Shown: positions 54,475 through 62,907 of the stretch, one piece after another | Numbering within the stretch: the first letter of the stretch is position 1 | How the letters are laid out: every line of letters starts with the position of its first letter | Source: Microcoleus sp036705565 | GTDB taxonomy: Bacteria; Cyanobacteriota; Cyanobacteriia; Cyanobacteriales; Microcoleaceae | Length of the DNA stretch: 64,000 nt | Direction: 5' to 3' (one strand) | Assembly: GCA_036705565.1 (NCBI GenBank) | Contig: JAUBUY010000010.1 | Made by a program: the position numbers and the translations under genes | The notes under the pieces: generated by a model | Told to the model about the DNA's origin: nothing | Database searches by the model: none | What the model saw: only the letters and a program-made list of their open reading frames with translations

Positions 54475-54693
54475 AGCCACGTTCATAAAGTTTTTCAAAT
54501 AACTCTTGTTAGACATACTAGCCCGTACCTTGGAGTAAAGACTATCAGCATCGACTAAGATGTCACCTTCAGCCGTGCGACCATCAAAGAAAAGACCCGA
54601 CTGCGCCAAAGCTACTATGATTTCTGTTACGGAAAAATTATATTTCCAACGTTTCAGCGCTGAAAACCACTTACACTGTCTTCTTCCGATCGC
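54463..54693 (-). pseudogene. Open frame without a start beyond the 54654 gene
   Basis: On the minus strand 76 codons are open, reading FSALKRWKYNFS, then TEIIVALAQSGLFFDG and SKVRASMSNKSYLKNFM, ending NVATSK. The composition looks coding but there is no ATG, GTG or TTG at its start. It overlaps the 3' end of the 54654-56234 gene in another frame. It may be that gene's original C terminus after a frameshift, or the tail of a decayed gene. Confidence 0.4.
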
Positions 54694-56234
54694 TCACAAT
54701 CCCTACTCCTCGCCTCTATCCGATCTAGCTCATCTGCCACAACTCTCCAAAAGTCAATATCTTCAGGGGAAATACCCTGAGCTAAAACCAAATTTTCTCC
54801 GCGAACCTTGATTAACTCCCCTCGGACAGAAACAGTCAGAGAAGATACCGAAACCCCCTCCGACTCTCCCACGATCAGATCGTACAAATCTCCTACCCGA
54901 ACGCGAGTGTACTCATCAGTCTCTTCCACGCGATCGGGAGCATGATTGAGTAAATACTCAAAAGCTCTTTGAGCTGTTGGCAGGATAGACTCAGCCAATT
55001 TTACCTGCTGAATATCCATTGTGGCTGCTGGCGGTACTGAATCAGCATTCAAATTATCTGCTGACACGTTTTCAATTATCGGCTCTAACCAGTTAGAGAA
55101 TATAACCAAATCCTCTGAGTTTTCTTTAACAGTTGCATTCAATACCTCTGCATCGCCATAAGATAGAGCGCTTTGCACTTCACCCTCTAAAGTGATCCGC
55201 AGAACGATGTGGCTGTCTCGATCGGAAATCACCCTGATTGCTTCATCCTCCTCTAAAAATGCTGTCCAATCTTCTATAACTTTACGTTTTCCTAGCTTTA
55301 ATAGTTGACAACCATCTAATAAAGTGCTGACTAGCAAATTCTCTAGCTCTAAGCGCTCCTCTTCTGGCAGCTTTACTATCTCTTCTTTAAACTGTTCTTG
55401 TACTTCCTCTTCACTTTCAGTCTGGTATTTCAAAAGAACCGGATTGCTTAAAGTAAGAGGTACGATTAGTTCGCTAGAATTAGAGCGATCGCTCTTCAAA
55501 TCTTGCTCCTGTATTTCAGCTTCTAAAGTTCCTGTTTCTGTCGATCGCGAATCAGCTTCATCACCCTCTCCTTCACTGCCCAGCGTCCCAACTTGATTGT
55601 CGCCATCTATTTTGGACAGCTCGACAAGCAAATTTTGTTTTGGTTGCCAATCTTGCCTTTTTGAGGAAGATAAGCCTTTAAGCTCAAGAACTCGGCGTTC
55701 GCAATCTTTGTTTAATTCGATGAAATTGGCGGCATTAGTTTTTACCAGACTGATTTGAGCATAGGCATATTTCTCACCTGCTAAGGACAGAGCAAAATCA
55801 ATAGCAGCAAGGCAGCCGTGATAGAAATCTTGAGTCTCGCCGATGCAGACACAATCTTCTATATCTGGTCCGCAATCGGTTTCTCTTCCAATTTGTCTAA
55901 GTTGAGAAATAGATCTAACAGGCAACCTAGAAATGGATAGCTTACAGTCACCTTCTACTGAACTTGAACTTAAACTTTGTTGGGATGAGTTATCTCCTTC
56001 ATCATTGATAAAAGTTGCTATTTTAGCTTCTAAAAGGTTAAGCGTTTGTACTCCGCTTTCTTCGTCTATTAATTTAACTGCCCCATCCAATCCCGCCAGC
56101 AATCCCTGGTAAAAATCTTGAGTTTCTCCAGCTATTGCTCGGTCAGTTGCTATTTTCTCAAAAAAAGCCAGCCCTATTTGTTTTAGCCTCCAAATATAGT
56201 CAGGGGGAAATCTCTGTATGGTGTCTAAAAACAT
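54654..56234 (-). CDS. Hypothetical protein with a duplicated N-terminal module
   Basis: 526 residues, ATG start. A roughly 60-residue module occurs twice: residues about 14-76 (RLKQIGLAFFEK, GETQDFYQGLLAGLDGAVKL) and about 110-170 (QLRQIGRETD, GETQDFYHGCLAAIDFALSL). A polar, acidic linker follows (about 200-260), and then a Leu/Glu-rich region and a C-terminal part with REDLIVGESEG-like beta strands (about 430-510). No family recognised. The end of the gene overlaps an out-of-frame coding-like stretch (54463-54693), so the C terminus shown may be altered by a frameshift. It is convergent with the radical SAM-STAND operon. Confidence 0.5.
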   Translation of the reverse strand: MFLDTIQRFPPDYIWRLKQIGLAFFEKIATDRAIAGETQDFYQGLLAGLDGAVKLIDEESGVQTLNLLEAKIATFINDEGDNSSQQSLSSSSVEGDCKLSISRLPVRSISQLRQIGRETDCGPDIEDCVCIGETQDFYHGCLAAIDFALSLAGEKYAYAQISLVKTNAANFIELNKDCERRVLELKGLSSSKRQDWQPKQNLLVELSKIDGDNQVGTLGSEGEGDEADSRSTETGTLEAEIQEQDLKSDRSNSSELIVPLTLSNPVLLKYQTESEEEVQEQFKEEIVKLPEEERLELENLLVSTLLDGCQLLKLGKRKVIEDWTAFLEEDEAIRVISDRDSHIVLRITLEGEVQSALSYGDAEVLNATVKENSEDLVIFSNWLEPIIENVSADNLNADSVPPAATMDIQQVKLAESILPTAQRAFEYLLNHAPDRVEETDEYTRVRVGDLYDLIVGESEGVSVSSLTVSVRGELIKVRGENLVLAQGISPEDIDFWRVVADELDRIEARSRDCERSEEDSVSGFQR

Positions 56235-56624
56235 AAGTGTTCCGCCATCTAAAAGCGCGTCGATCTTTTAGCAACCAACCTATCATGCGCTCTTGTCGAT
56301 CTCGGTACGCCTTCAGTTGTAACTAACTTTAGTTCTCAAGGCAGAGAACATTGAACCAGTAATTGTTTAATCAAAAAGTATTGTCTAGAAAAAACCCATT
56401 GAATAAATGCCTTTTGCCTATTGCTATAACTAACTGGAATTACAAGAAACAACAGCCACTCGGACGATAGTTTTGCCTCTCAATCGCGTTTTAATAGTCC
56501 GCAAGATTAATTTTGCCGATGACTTTTGAGGTGGGAAATTAGGAGGGACGGCGGATTGAGTTTACAGCCTTTAGCTTTTAGCTTTAAGCAATAACTTTAC
56601 TGTTAATAGGAGAACGGCGTTCCC
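56235..56624. other. Divergent gap, nothing resolved
   Basis: About 390 bp between divergent genes. I see no gene, terminator or convincing repeat; promoters for both neighbours should lie here. Confidence 0.4.
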
Positions 56625-57254
56625 ATGCATTTTGACTATCAATACAGCTCTCGACAGCCTGCACCCGTCGCCGATCCGCTGCGGCACAGCAGGAGGCACA
56701 TACTAGCATCCGTCCTATTGCTACTGGACAGCGATCGCGCTTTTGCCGACTGGTCTCTCCCCCAAATGCCCCACGTATCAGGGTTTACCTACAAAGGAAA
56801 TCGCTTTTTGGTAGCAACTCACAAAGAGGCTGAGCAGATAGTTTGGGGGTGGCTCAAGGATAATTTATGGGCAGTAACCAATACTGCTGAAGATATTGAC
56901 TTGCTGCTCCAGCACTTGCAAATTTCACCATCTCTAATTGAAGCACTCAATGGACAAGCTACTCTGAATTACCTTCGGACAGTTCATCCCAGAAAATTCT
57001 GCAAGCTTCTGTCCCCTGCCATAGCCAATCCCACCCAGTTCGTGCAAGCTCTGTTTAAGAACCGCAGCAGACCGGGACTGGTTAAACGCGCCATTTGTGA
57101 ATCAGCCCAGTTCTCGCCTCTGGCAACGACCGAAGTGGAACGGGCCGGATATCTCATTTACTGCATTATTAATCAACCAGAGGTACTTCCTGGCTCGCTC
57201 AAACTAACAATCAACTATCCTTATTCCTACAAGTCAATGAAAGAGCGAGCTTAG
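56625..57254 (+). CDS. Hypothetical protein upstream of parAB
   Basis: 209 residues, ATG start. The N terminus is basic (RQPAPVADPLRHSRRHIL) followed by a Leu-rich helix and an alpha/beta middle with FTYKGNRFLVATHKEAEQIVWGW. The C-terminal half is helical with paired Pro-rich turns. No motif points to a function and I do not recognise the family. It lies about 330 bp before parA on the same strand, but a hairpin at 57299-57324 lies between them. Confidence 0.5.
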   Translation: MHFDYQYSSRQPAPVADPLRHSRRHILASVLLLLDSDRAFADWSLPQMPHVSGFTYKGNRFLVATHKEAEQIVWGWLKDNLWAVTNTAEDIDLLLQHLQISPSLIEALNGQATLNYLRTVHPRKFCKLLSPAIANPTQFVQALFKNRSRPGLVKRAICESAQFSPLATTEVERAGYLIYCIINQPEVLPGSLKLTINYPYSYKSMKERA

Positions 57255-57580
57255 AAGTATTTAGCGTCACCTGCTAGCATTCATGAACGCGACCGCATTG
57301 CCGTTGTCTTTCACAGCAACGGCATGGTCACTGTTGCCAATTGCCTTTGGGAGTGGGAAAAAATAAAAAAATTCCTAATGCGCCTTCAGAGACATCACCT
57401 TGATATGAGAGTATAACTATAGTTTTTCTACAAAACGGTCTGGGAATAGTGAGGGTTCATGCCTAAAGTGCAGACATTCCCAAACTTCAACAAAAGTGCA
57501 AATATGCTTACAGTTTTAACCGCCACCTCCCTTTGCACTCCGTTTTGGAACTATGGTGGCACGCTACCGGAGGGCAATTC
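57255..57580. other. Leader region of parAB with hairpin and short repeats
   Basis: tgccgttg (57299-57306) and caacggca (57317-57324) form a hairpin. aaagtgca occurs at about 57466 and 57494, flanking acattccc, in the stretch before parA. These could be ParA or ParB operator sites; no coding frame seen. Confidence 0.45.
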
Positions 57581-58342
57581 ATGACAAAGATAATCTCGCT
57601 GTTCAACCAAGCGGGCGGTGTGGGGAAAACCACGATCGCGCTCAATCTCGGCTACCACCTCTCCTTACGAGGCCACAAGGTTCTTCTCATCGATATCGAT
57701 CCTCAAGGTTCTCTAACGCTCTTCATGGGGGTTGACTCTCAGAATTTGGATAAAACTGTGTTTGATGCCATTGTCAATGAGGAACCTCTTTCCATCCACA
57801 CGGGCATTCACGGTATGGATTTGGCTCCTACCAACATCAACCTCAGCGCGGCGGAAATTCAACTGGTTAACATGGATTTTCGGGAAGTTCGCCTCAAAGA
57901 TACGATCGCCCCCATTCAAGACAATTACGATTTCATCCTCATAGATTGCCCTCCCAGTTTAGGGTTGCTCAGCTACATCAGCCTGGTAGCTGCTACTCAC
58001 GTCTTAGTCCCCGTTGAGACTCACTACAAAGCCTTTGAGGGCACCAACCTGCTGTTGCAAACAGTAGCAAGAATCAGAAAGAAAGGAAACCGCTCTTTGC
58101 AGATAGCTGGTTTTGTTCCCTCCCGCTATGCTGCTACCAACTCTCAGGACAAGCGGACTCTCAAAGCCATAAACGAGCAGTTTACGACCTTTGGCCCCGT
58201 TTACACTCCCATCCCGCGCATAACTGCTTTCGCGGATGCTTCCGAGAAACAAGTCCCGCTTGCTGTTTACGAACCTAAAAATCCCGTCGTCAAAATATTA
58301 GACCAGCTATCCGCCTTGATGGAGAAACTCAATGTCAAGTAA
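57581..58342 (+). CDS. parA: ParA partition ATPase
   Basis: About 253 residues from the ATG at 57581, chosen because ggagg lies 8 bases before it; a TTG 16 codons earlier is in frame. The protein is a Walker-type ParA: P-loop NQAGGVGKTT (residues about 8-17), switch-like DIDPQGSLT (about 38-46) and the Walker B strand ILIDCPPSLGLLS (about 118-130). The signature lysine of the deviant Walker box (KGGxGKT) is replaced by Ala; cyanobacterial plasmid ParAs often have Ser or another residue here, so it may be a subfamily trait. It segregates plasmid copies with ParB, whose gene overlaps its 3' end by 11 bases. Confidence 0.9.
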   Translation: MTKIISLFNQAGGVGKTTIALNLGYHLSLRGHKVLLIDIDPQGSLTLFMGVDSQNLDKTVFDAIVNEEPLSIHTGIHGMDLAPTNINLSAAEIQLVNMDFREVRLKDTIAPIQDNYDFILIDCPPSLGLLSYISLVAATHVLVPVETHYKAFEGTNLLLQTVARIRKKGNRSLQIAGFVPSRYAATNSQDKRTLKAINEQFTTFGPVYTPIPRITAFADASEKQVPLAVYEPKNPVVKILDQLSALMEKLNVK

Positions 58343-59258
58343 GAATGACCAGCCCTATAAAGGTAAGGCAAATTTGAGCGTTTTGTTTGGAGATGAAGAA
58401 GTGGCAGAACCAACAGCAGAAAAACTGCTCTCGATTGAGTCGATAAAGCTTCCATCCTCTCAACCTCGCCGATACTTCGACTCCCAAGCTATGCAGGCTT
58501 TGGTTGAGTCAGTAAAAACTGATGGAATTCTCCAACCTCTATTAGTCCGTCCTTTGGGAAATGAAAAATACGAGCTAGTAGCTGGCGAAAGGCGGTATAG
58601 AGCTGCTAGAGAAGTGGGATTGACAGAAGTTCCTGTTATCGTTCGGGACTTGACCCAACAGCAAGCTCTGCGCGTCGCATTAGTTGAGAACCTCCAGCGG
58701 GAAGACCTCAACCCAGTCGAAGAAACCGAGGGGATATTGCAACTGCTCTCTCATCACCTTGAATACGATCTAGAAGAGGTGGTACGGCTGCTCTACCGGA
58801 TGCAAAATGACGTACAGAGGATGAATGATAACGTTATCATTCATCATGAAACGCAAATAGTCGTCAAGGTTTTTAGCGAATTGGGGCGGATGTCATGGGA
58901 GTCTTTCGTCAGCAATAGACTGGGACTGCTGAAGCTGCCGTCAGACATCCAAGAAGCCCTCCGCCGAGGTCAGATCGAGTATACTAAGGCGCGAGCGATC
59001 GCCAAAGTAAAAGACGAGCAGGCAAGAAAGTCGCTTCTAGAAGCCGCGATCGCTGAATGTCTATCTCTAACTCAGATTAAAGAACGCATCGCGGATTTAA
59101 AGGCAGGTAATTCGGAAGAAGAACCGGAAGAAAATCTGAAAACAAAAATAAAGGGAGTTTTAGCAAAAGCGAACAAGTCCAAAGCTTGGAGCGATGCAAA
59201 GAAGCAGAAGCGCCTCCAAAAAATTCTAATAGAGCTAGAATCCCTCTTAGTAGATTAG
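58332..59258 (+). CDS. parB: ParB partition protein
   Basis: 308 residues; the start overlaps parA by 11 bases, so the two are coupled. The N-terminal CTPase domain has LVAGERRYRAA (about 82-92) and ENLQREDLNP (119-128). The HTH region (about 136-215) carries an insertion compared with chromosomal ParB, containing the stretch RMNDNVIIHH. A KLPSDIQEAL helix and a basic, coiled-coil C terminus for dimerisation follow. The DNA encoding the insertion (58820-58845) is a perfect 26-bp palindrome, a candidate parS site inside the gene. Function: binds the centromere and stimulates ParA. Confidence 0.9.
   Translation: MSSKNDQPYKGKANLSVLFGDEEVAEPTAEKLLSIESIKLPSSQPRRYFDSQAMQALVESVKTDGILQPLLVRPLGNEKYELVAGERRYRAAREVGLTEVPVIVRDLTQQQALRVALVENLQREDLNPVEETEGILQLLSHHLEYDLEEVVRLLYRMQNDVQRMNDNVIIHHETQIVVKVFSELGRMSWESFVSNRLGLLKLPSDIQEALRRGQIEYTKARAIAKVKDEQARKSLLEAAIAECLSLTQIKERIADLKAGNSEEEPEENLKTKIKGVLAKANKSKAWSDAKKQKRLQKILIELESLLVD
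58820..58845. promoter_or_regulatory. Perfect 26-bp palindrome in parB, candidate parS
   Basis: Thirteen bases (58820-58832, gatgaatgataac) are exactly complementary to the next thirteen (58833-58845). It lies in the variable insertion of the ParB HTH region. Centromere-like sites are palindromic and near parAB, so this is a good but unproven parS. Confidence 0.55.
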
Positions 59259-59836
59259 AAAAAACAAGGGCAATGCCGCATTCTGCCTAATTCATGCAAC
59301 CGGATTCTAGAGAAGAAGTTCCGGCATTGAAGGGATGGTCGTACCCATTCAAATACAGAAGCGCTCGGATACTTCTGAGGAATTAAATATGCGACTTCTA
59401 GCGGACGCCTTCATAAAGCAAACGGCAAGGCGGTTAGGAGTTTCCAAGTTCCTGAAACCATTGATTCTAGTTCGTTTTTTCCCTAGTCCCTAGTAAGATC
59501 TCCCCTAGTCCCTAGCTATACTTCGGGCGAGCGGCGCGATCGCGCGGAGTACAGGGCTTGATATTATTTCTGCCCTGGCTGTTGGGAGGCAAAGGTTAAG
59601 TTTTTGTCAAGGATGCTGTGTTAACCAAGAGAACATTATTTTTTGGTGCTCGGTCTGATACAGGCGATCGCGCACGGGACGGCACAACTATTTCTGTAAA
59701 AAGAAAAGTCGAGCTAACAATTCTAACCAAGAGTGACAGTGAAGGAGAAATTATTAGCTTTGCGACAGTGAATGAGAAATCAGCTTTTAGGTAGAATTCG
59801 ATCGAGCTTGGCAGTTGATAGGTTAGAGACATAGAG
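59259..59836. other. Long gap downstream of parAB
   Basis: About 580 bp. ccctagtccctag occurs twice (near 59481 and 59504), and a GC-rich ggcgcgatcgcgcgg tract lies near 59533. Apart from the short frame at 59618-59794 nothing is resolved. Confidence 0.45.
59618..59794 (+). CDS. Possible 58-aa small protein
   Basis: From the GTG at 59618 the frame reads VLTKRTLFFGARSDTGDRAR and continues TTISVKRKVELTILTKSD, ending SAFR. The amphipathic strand pattern looks coding, and aagga lies about 5 bases before the GTG. It is too short to be sure; it may also be a relic. Confidence 0.3.
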   Translation: MLTKRTLFFGARSDTGDRARDGTTISVKRKVELTILTKSDSEGEIISFATVNEKSAFR

Positions 59837-60448
59837 ATGAAACCGAAAAAAGCAAACTCAAACCCTGTTTGGCTTATGTTGACAGTTATGCCACAAAGTC
59901 ACACTCTTTCAAACCACAGCCGACTTTCACCGCCGGCAAAGTATCAAACCCTGTTAGACTGTTTTTTGGCAGATTTTCAAAAGTCGCTAAATGCTTTAGC
60001 CCGCGCTTGGAACAAGTATCAGCCCAACGATTCGCTCTCAAACGACAGAAAACAAGACTTAGATTGGCTTGAAACGACGCTGCAAGAGTACAAAATTTCC
60101 ATCCACACTTCAACTAGGAGGCAAGAGTTTTGGAAAGGTTGCAGGGATGGAAAAAAAAGCAGGAGAACAATTTCTGACGAAGGCTCGCCAAATGTCGCAC
60201 AAACCTTACTCAACGCGACCGCGAATCCGAAAATCCCTCAAATCTACGATCTGGGGTTCCATGTTGGATGGCGGTACGCTCGTCTCAAAGACTACTTGTT
60301 GCGAATCAGAAAGCAGCGAAAGTTGGAAGAATCCAAGCAGCTTCAAGATTATCAACAGTTTTTAAGTTTTATCCGCCAAAAGGCTGACTCAGAAGATATG
60401 GACTCGTTCGTAAGCTTTGGATGGAGGCGGGAGGGAAATCCAGGGTAA
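59837..60448 (+). CDS. Hypothetical protein coupled to the histidine kinase
   Basis: 203 residues, ATG start. It has a helical N-terminal half (YQTLLDCFLADFQKSLNALARAW) and a basic C-terminal half (FWKGCRDGKKSRR, RLKDYLLRIRKQRKLEESK). No family recognised. The stop overlaps the start of the hybrid kinase in a TAATG (60446-60450), so the kinase is probably translated after it. This suggests a role in the same signalling unit, perhaps as a sensor or adaptor, since the kinase has no input domain other than its receiver. Confidence 0.5.
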   Translation: MKPKKANSNPVWLMLTVMPQSHTLSNHSRLSPPAKYQTLLDCFLADFQKSLNALARAWNKYQPNDSLSNDRKQDLDWLETTLQEYKISIHTSTRRQEFWKGCRDGKKSRRTISDEGSPNVAQTLLNATANPKIPQIYDLGFHVGWRYARLKDYLLRIRKQRKLEESKQLQDYQQFLSFIRQKADSEDMDSFVSFGWRREGNPG

Positions 60449-61527
60449 TGAGAGATAAACGCAGTAAAATCTTGGCGGTTGATGATACGACTGACAACTT
60501 ATTTATTATGCAGGCTATCCTCTCCGAAGAAGGCTACTGCGTCAGTACAAGTTCTAGCGGACTTGATGCTTTAGCTTTAGTTGAGGAGTCGCCCCCAGAT
60601 TTACTCCTGTTGGATGTAATGATGCCAGAAGTAGACGGTTACGAAGTGACTTACAGAATTCGCTCAAATCCTCAACTTCCCTTTATCCCCATCCTGTTAA
60701 TTGCGGCTGACAACTCAACAACCATAGCAGATGGACTCGACTTGGGCGCTGACGATTTCGTTTGCAAGCCCATCCAAGTAAATGAGTTGCTGGCTCGCGT
60801 CCGTGGCCTCCTCCGGCTCAAACACAGCATAGATGCGATGCAGGAAGTAACAAAGGCGCGAGAGGATTTTGTGGCTCGTCTTACCCACGACTTGCGGATT
60901 CCCCTAGTCGGCGCTGATAGAATGCTGACCCTACTCCAACGAGGGAAATTTGGTGAACTGCCCGTTCAAGCGGTAGAGGCGATCGCAACCATCGGCAGCA
61001 GTAACCAAAATTTGCTTTCGTTAGTCAATACTTTACTGGAAGTTCACCGATTTGAATCTGGTTGCAAAACTCTGGCGCGCACCCCCTTTGACCTCAAAAA
61101 ACTGGTCAAAGAAGTCGTTAAGGAACAGGAGGCTGTGGCTATTGATAAAGGACTTGTCCTAACTTTCGACGACTCTGACCCGCAACCACTACGAATTGAA
61201 GGCGATCGCCTCGAACTCCGCCGAGTCATCACCAACTTAGTGGGAAATGCGATTAAATTCACCGATTTTGGTTGTGTGAAAATCGTTGTTCGTCCAGATG
61301 CCAAGTGGGTAAATATTACCGTAGAAGACACCGGCCCCGGTATCAGAGCCTCAGAACAAGCTTCGCTGTTTGAACGATTCCGCCCCGGAAACCATGCTAG
61401 AGCAGGTTGCGGCCTGGGGCTGCACTTGTCTTGCCGGATTGTAGAAGCCCACTCTGGCAGCATTGACGTGATATCAACGGTGGGTCAAGGCAGCACATTT
61501 ACTGTACGGCTTCCCATCTCGCTCTAA
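60448..61527 (+). CDS. Hybrid receiver-histidine kinase
   Basis: About 359 residues from the ATG at 60448 (an in-frame ATG at 60421 lies inside the preceding gene). An N-terminal receiver domain has Asp12/13 (VDD), phospho-acceptor Asp56 (LLLLDVMMP) and Lys107 (CKPI). The HisKA H-box ARLTHDLRIPL gives His147. The HATPase has N-box LVGNAIKFT, G1 VEDTGPGI and G2 GCGLGLHLS. The receiver-first layout without a membrane or PAS sensor is common in cyanobacteria; input may come through phosphorelay. The LuxR-type regulator 94 bp downstream is the likely output. Confidence 0.85.
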   Translation: MRDKRSKILAVDDTTDNLFIMQAILSEEGYCVSTSSSGLDALALVEESPPDLLLLDVMMPEVDGYEVTYRIRSNPQLPFIPILLIAADNSTTIADGLDLGADDFVCKPIQVNELLARVRGLLRLKHSIDAMQEVTKAREDFVARLTHDLRIPLVGADRMLTLLQRGKFGELPVQAVEAIATIGSSNQNLLSLVNTLLEVHRFESGCKTLARTPFDLKKLVKEVVKEQEAVAIDKGLVLTFDDSDPQPLRIEGDRLELRRVITNLVGNAIKFTDFGCVKIVVRPDAKWVNITVEDTGPGIRASEQASLFERFRPGNHARAGCGLGLHLSCRIVEAHSGSIDVISTVGQGSTFTVRLPISL

Positions 61528-61620
61528 AAGTTTTGTTTGGATCCAAAAGAGCGCATACGTTCTACCTTGGACACACCCCTGTCCCTGAAGTACAATTGTC
61601 CCTTTTTAAACAAACCAACC

Positions 61621-62355
61621 ATGAATAAAATTAGCGTTGCCTTAATTGAAGACCACCACCTGACAAGGGCTGGAATCAAAGCAGCTTTAGAAGACTGCGA
61701 AGAACTCGAATTTATCGGAGAAGCAGCTAACGGTCTGCAAGGGATAACTTTACTGGAGAAAACCCTGCCTGATGTAGCGATCGTTGATATCGGACTACCG
61801 GGGTTGGTAGATGGGATTGAATTGACAAAAAGATTCAAAGAATACGTGCAAACTTCCAAAGCCCCAAGCATAGATAACCAACCGAAAGTGTTGATTTTGA
61901 CGATGCAGGATAACGAGGAATCAGTGCTGGCAGCTTTTGCAGCGGGAGCAGACTCTTACTGCATGAAAGATGTCAGTTTTGAAAAGTTAGTGGAAGCTGT
62001 TGTTGAGACAAATGCTGGCGAAAACTGGATCGATTCTTCAATTGCTAGAATCGTTTTGGCTCGCATGAATAACCCTTTCAAGGAAGCTGTTAACAAAGCC
62101 CCCATTTCCACTGTGTCAATCAATGGAGTTGAGCCAGAATACAGTCAGTTGTTAATGGCAAACCCTTTAACAGAACGAGAAAAAGAGGTTATAGAGTTGA
62201 TTGTCGAAGGGTGCAGCAATGAGGAAATTTGCAAGCAGCTATACATTTCCCTCGGTACTGTGAAAACTCATGTGCGTAATATCCTTAATAAGCTGTCTTG
62301 CGACGATCGCACTCAAGCTGCTGTCAGAGCCCTTCGCGCGGGTTTAGTTGACTAA
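61621..62355 (+). CDS. NarL/LuxR-type response regulator
   Basis: About 244 residues from the ATG at 61621; an upstream in-frame ATG gives an improbable polar extension. Receiver domain: acidic pocket IEDHH (about 9-13), phospho-acceptor Asp56 (VAIVDIGLPG) and a KDVS lysine. A DNA-binding domain of LuxR type at about 180-240 (LTEREKEVIELI, SNEEICKQLYISLGTVKTHVRNIL in part). It forms a two-component pair with the hybrid kinase upstream. Target promoters cannot be read from the sequence. Confidence 0.85.
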   Translation: MNKISVALIEDHHLTRAGIKAALEDCEELEFIGEAANGLQGITLLEKTLPDVAIVDIGLPGLVDGIELTKRFKEYVQTSKAPSIDNQPKVLILTMQDNEESVLAAFAAGADSYCMKDVSFEKLVEAVVETNAGENWIDSSIARIVLARMNNPFKEAVNKAPISTVSINGVEPEYSQLLMANPLTEREKEVIELIVEGCSNEEICKQLYISLGTVKTHVRNILNKLSCDDRTQAAVRALRAGLVD

Positions 62356-62450
62356 ATCCGTTTCAAGAGCAACCGCTTGGTGGATAATACAACAGAGACG
62401 TTCCAGCAATCTAAGCTATTTAGGCGAGGGTCGCGATTAAAGGAGGTGCA

Positions 62451-62854
62451 GTGCCAGTTAATGCCGACAAACCACACTTGTGGAAACCCGATATTGCCCT
62501 GTCGGTAGACTTCTATAACAATTGGTTCATGCAGTTTGCTCCAAAAGCCTATCGCGACACTCGCATTGCTACAACTCAACAAGTTGAATCTGCTTCTTCT
62601 GAGACAGCCAATCTTACCAACATCACGTCCGCATTACTGCGATAGCATCCAGAGGTTTTGCCCATTTTACGCATGGCGGCAGCGCCGCCAATTGCGCGCG
62701 ATAGCCGGATCGGTTTAGCAGGAGTGTCGCCAAACCTGGTCAAAAATATGGAAGAGAACAACGAATTCCGCCCCGGGCAGACATTGCAACTCTGGATGCT
62801 GAACTAACAAAAATCGGCGTTGCTGAAATGAGGTATGATCGAGGGGGCGAGTGA
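62451..62854 (+). pseudogene. Decayed XamI-like restriction endonuclease, N-terminal part
   Basis: An aggagg Shine-Dalgarno sequence precedes a GTG at 62451. The frame reads NADKPHLWKPDIALSVDFYN, resembling the start of XamI-family restriction enzymes as I remember them. It hits an in-frame TAG at 62643 where Gln is expected (LR-stop-HPEVLPILRMA). The same frame continues through ARDSRIGLAGVSPNLVKNMEE, and then a one-base shift near 62765 leads into IPPRADIATLDAELTKIG. The sequence stops resembling the family by 62854, just before the transposase remnant. A nonsense mutation, a frameshift and 3' loss make it a clear pseudogene. No cognate methyltransferase is adjacent. Confidence 0.6.
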
Positions 62855-62907
62855 AAGAGCGAGAAAATAATGAACATTAAATCAGACTATCGGCTCAATA
62901 AGTAGGG

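Noticed and set aside
59596..59832. 78-aa minus-strand gene
   Set aside because: Overlaps a better plus-strand frame and has no RBS or recognisable sequence.
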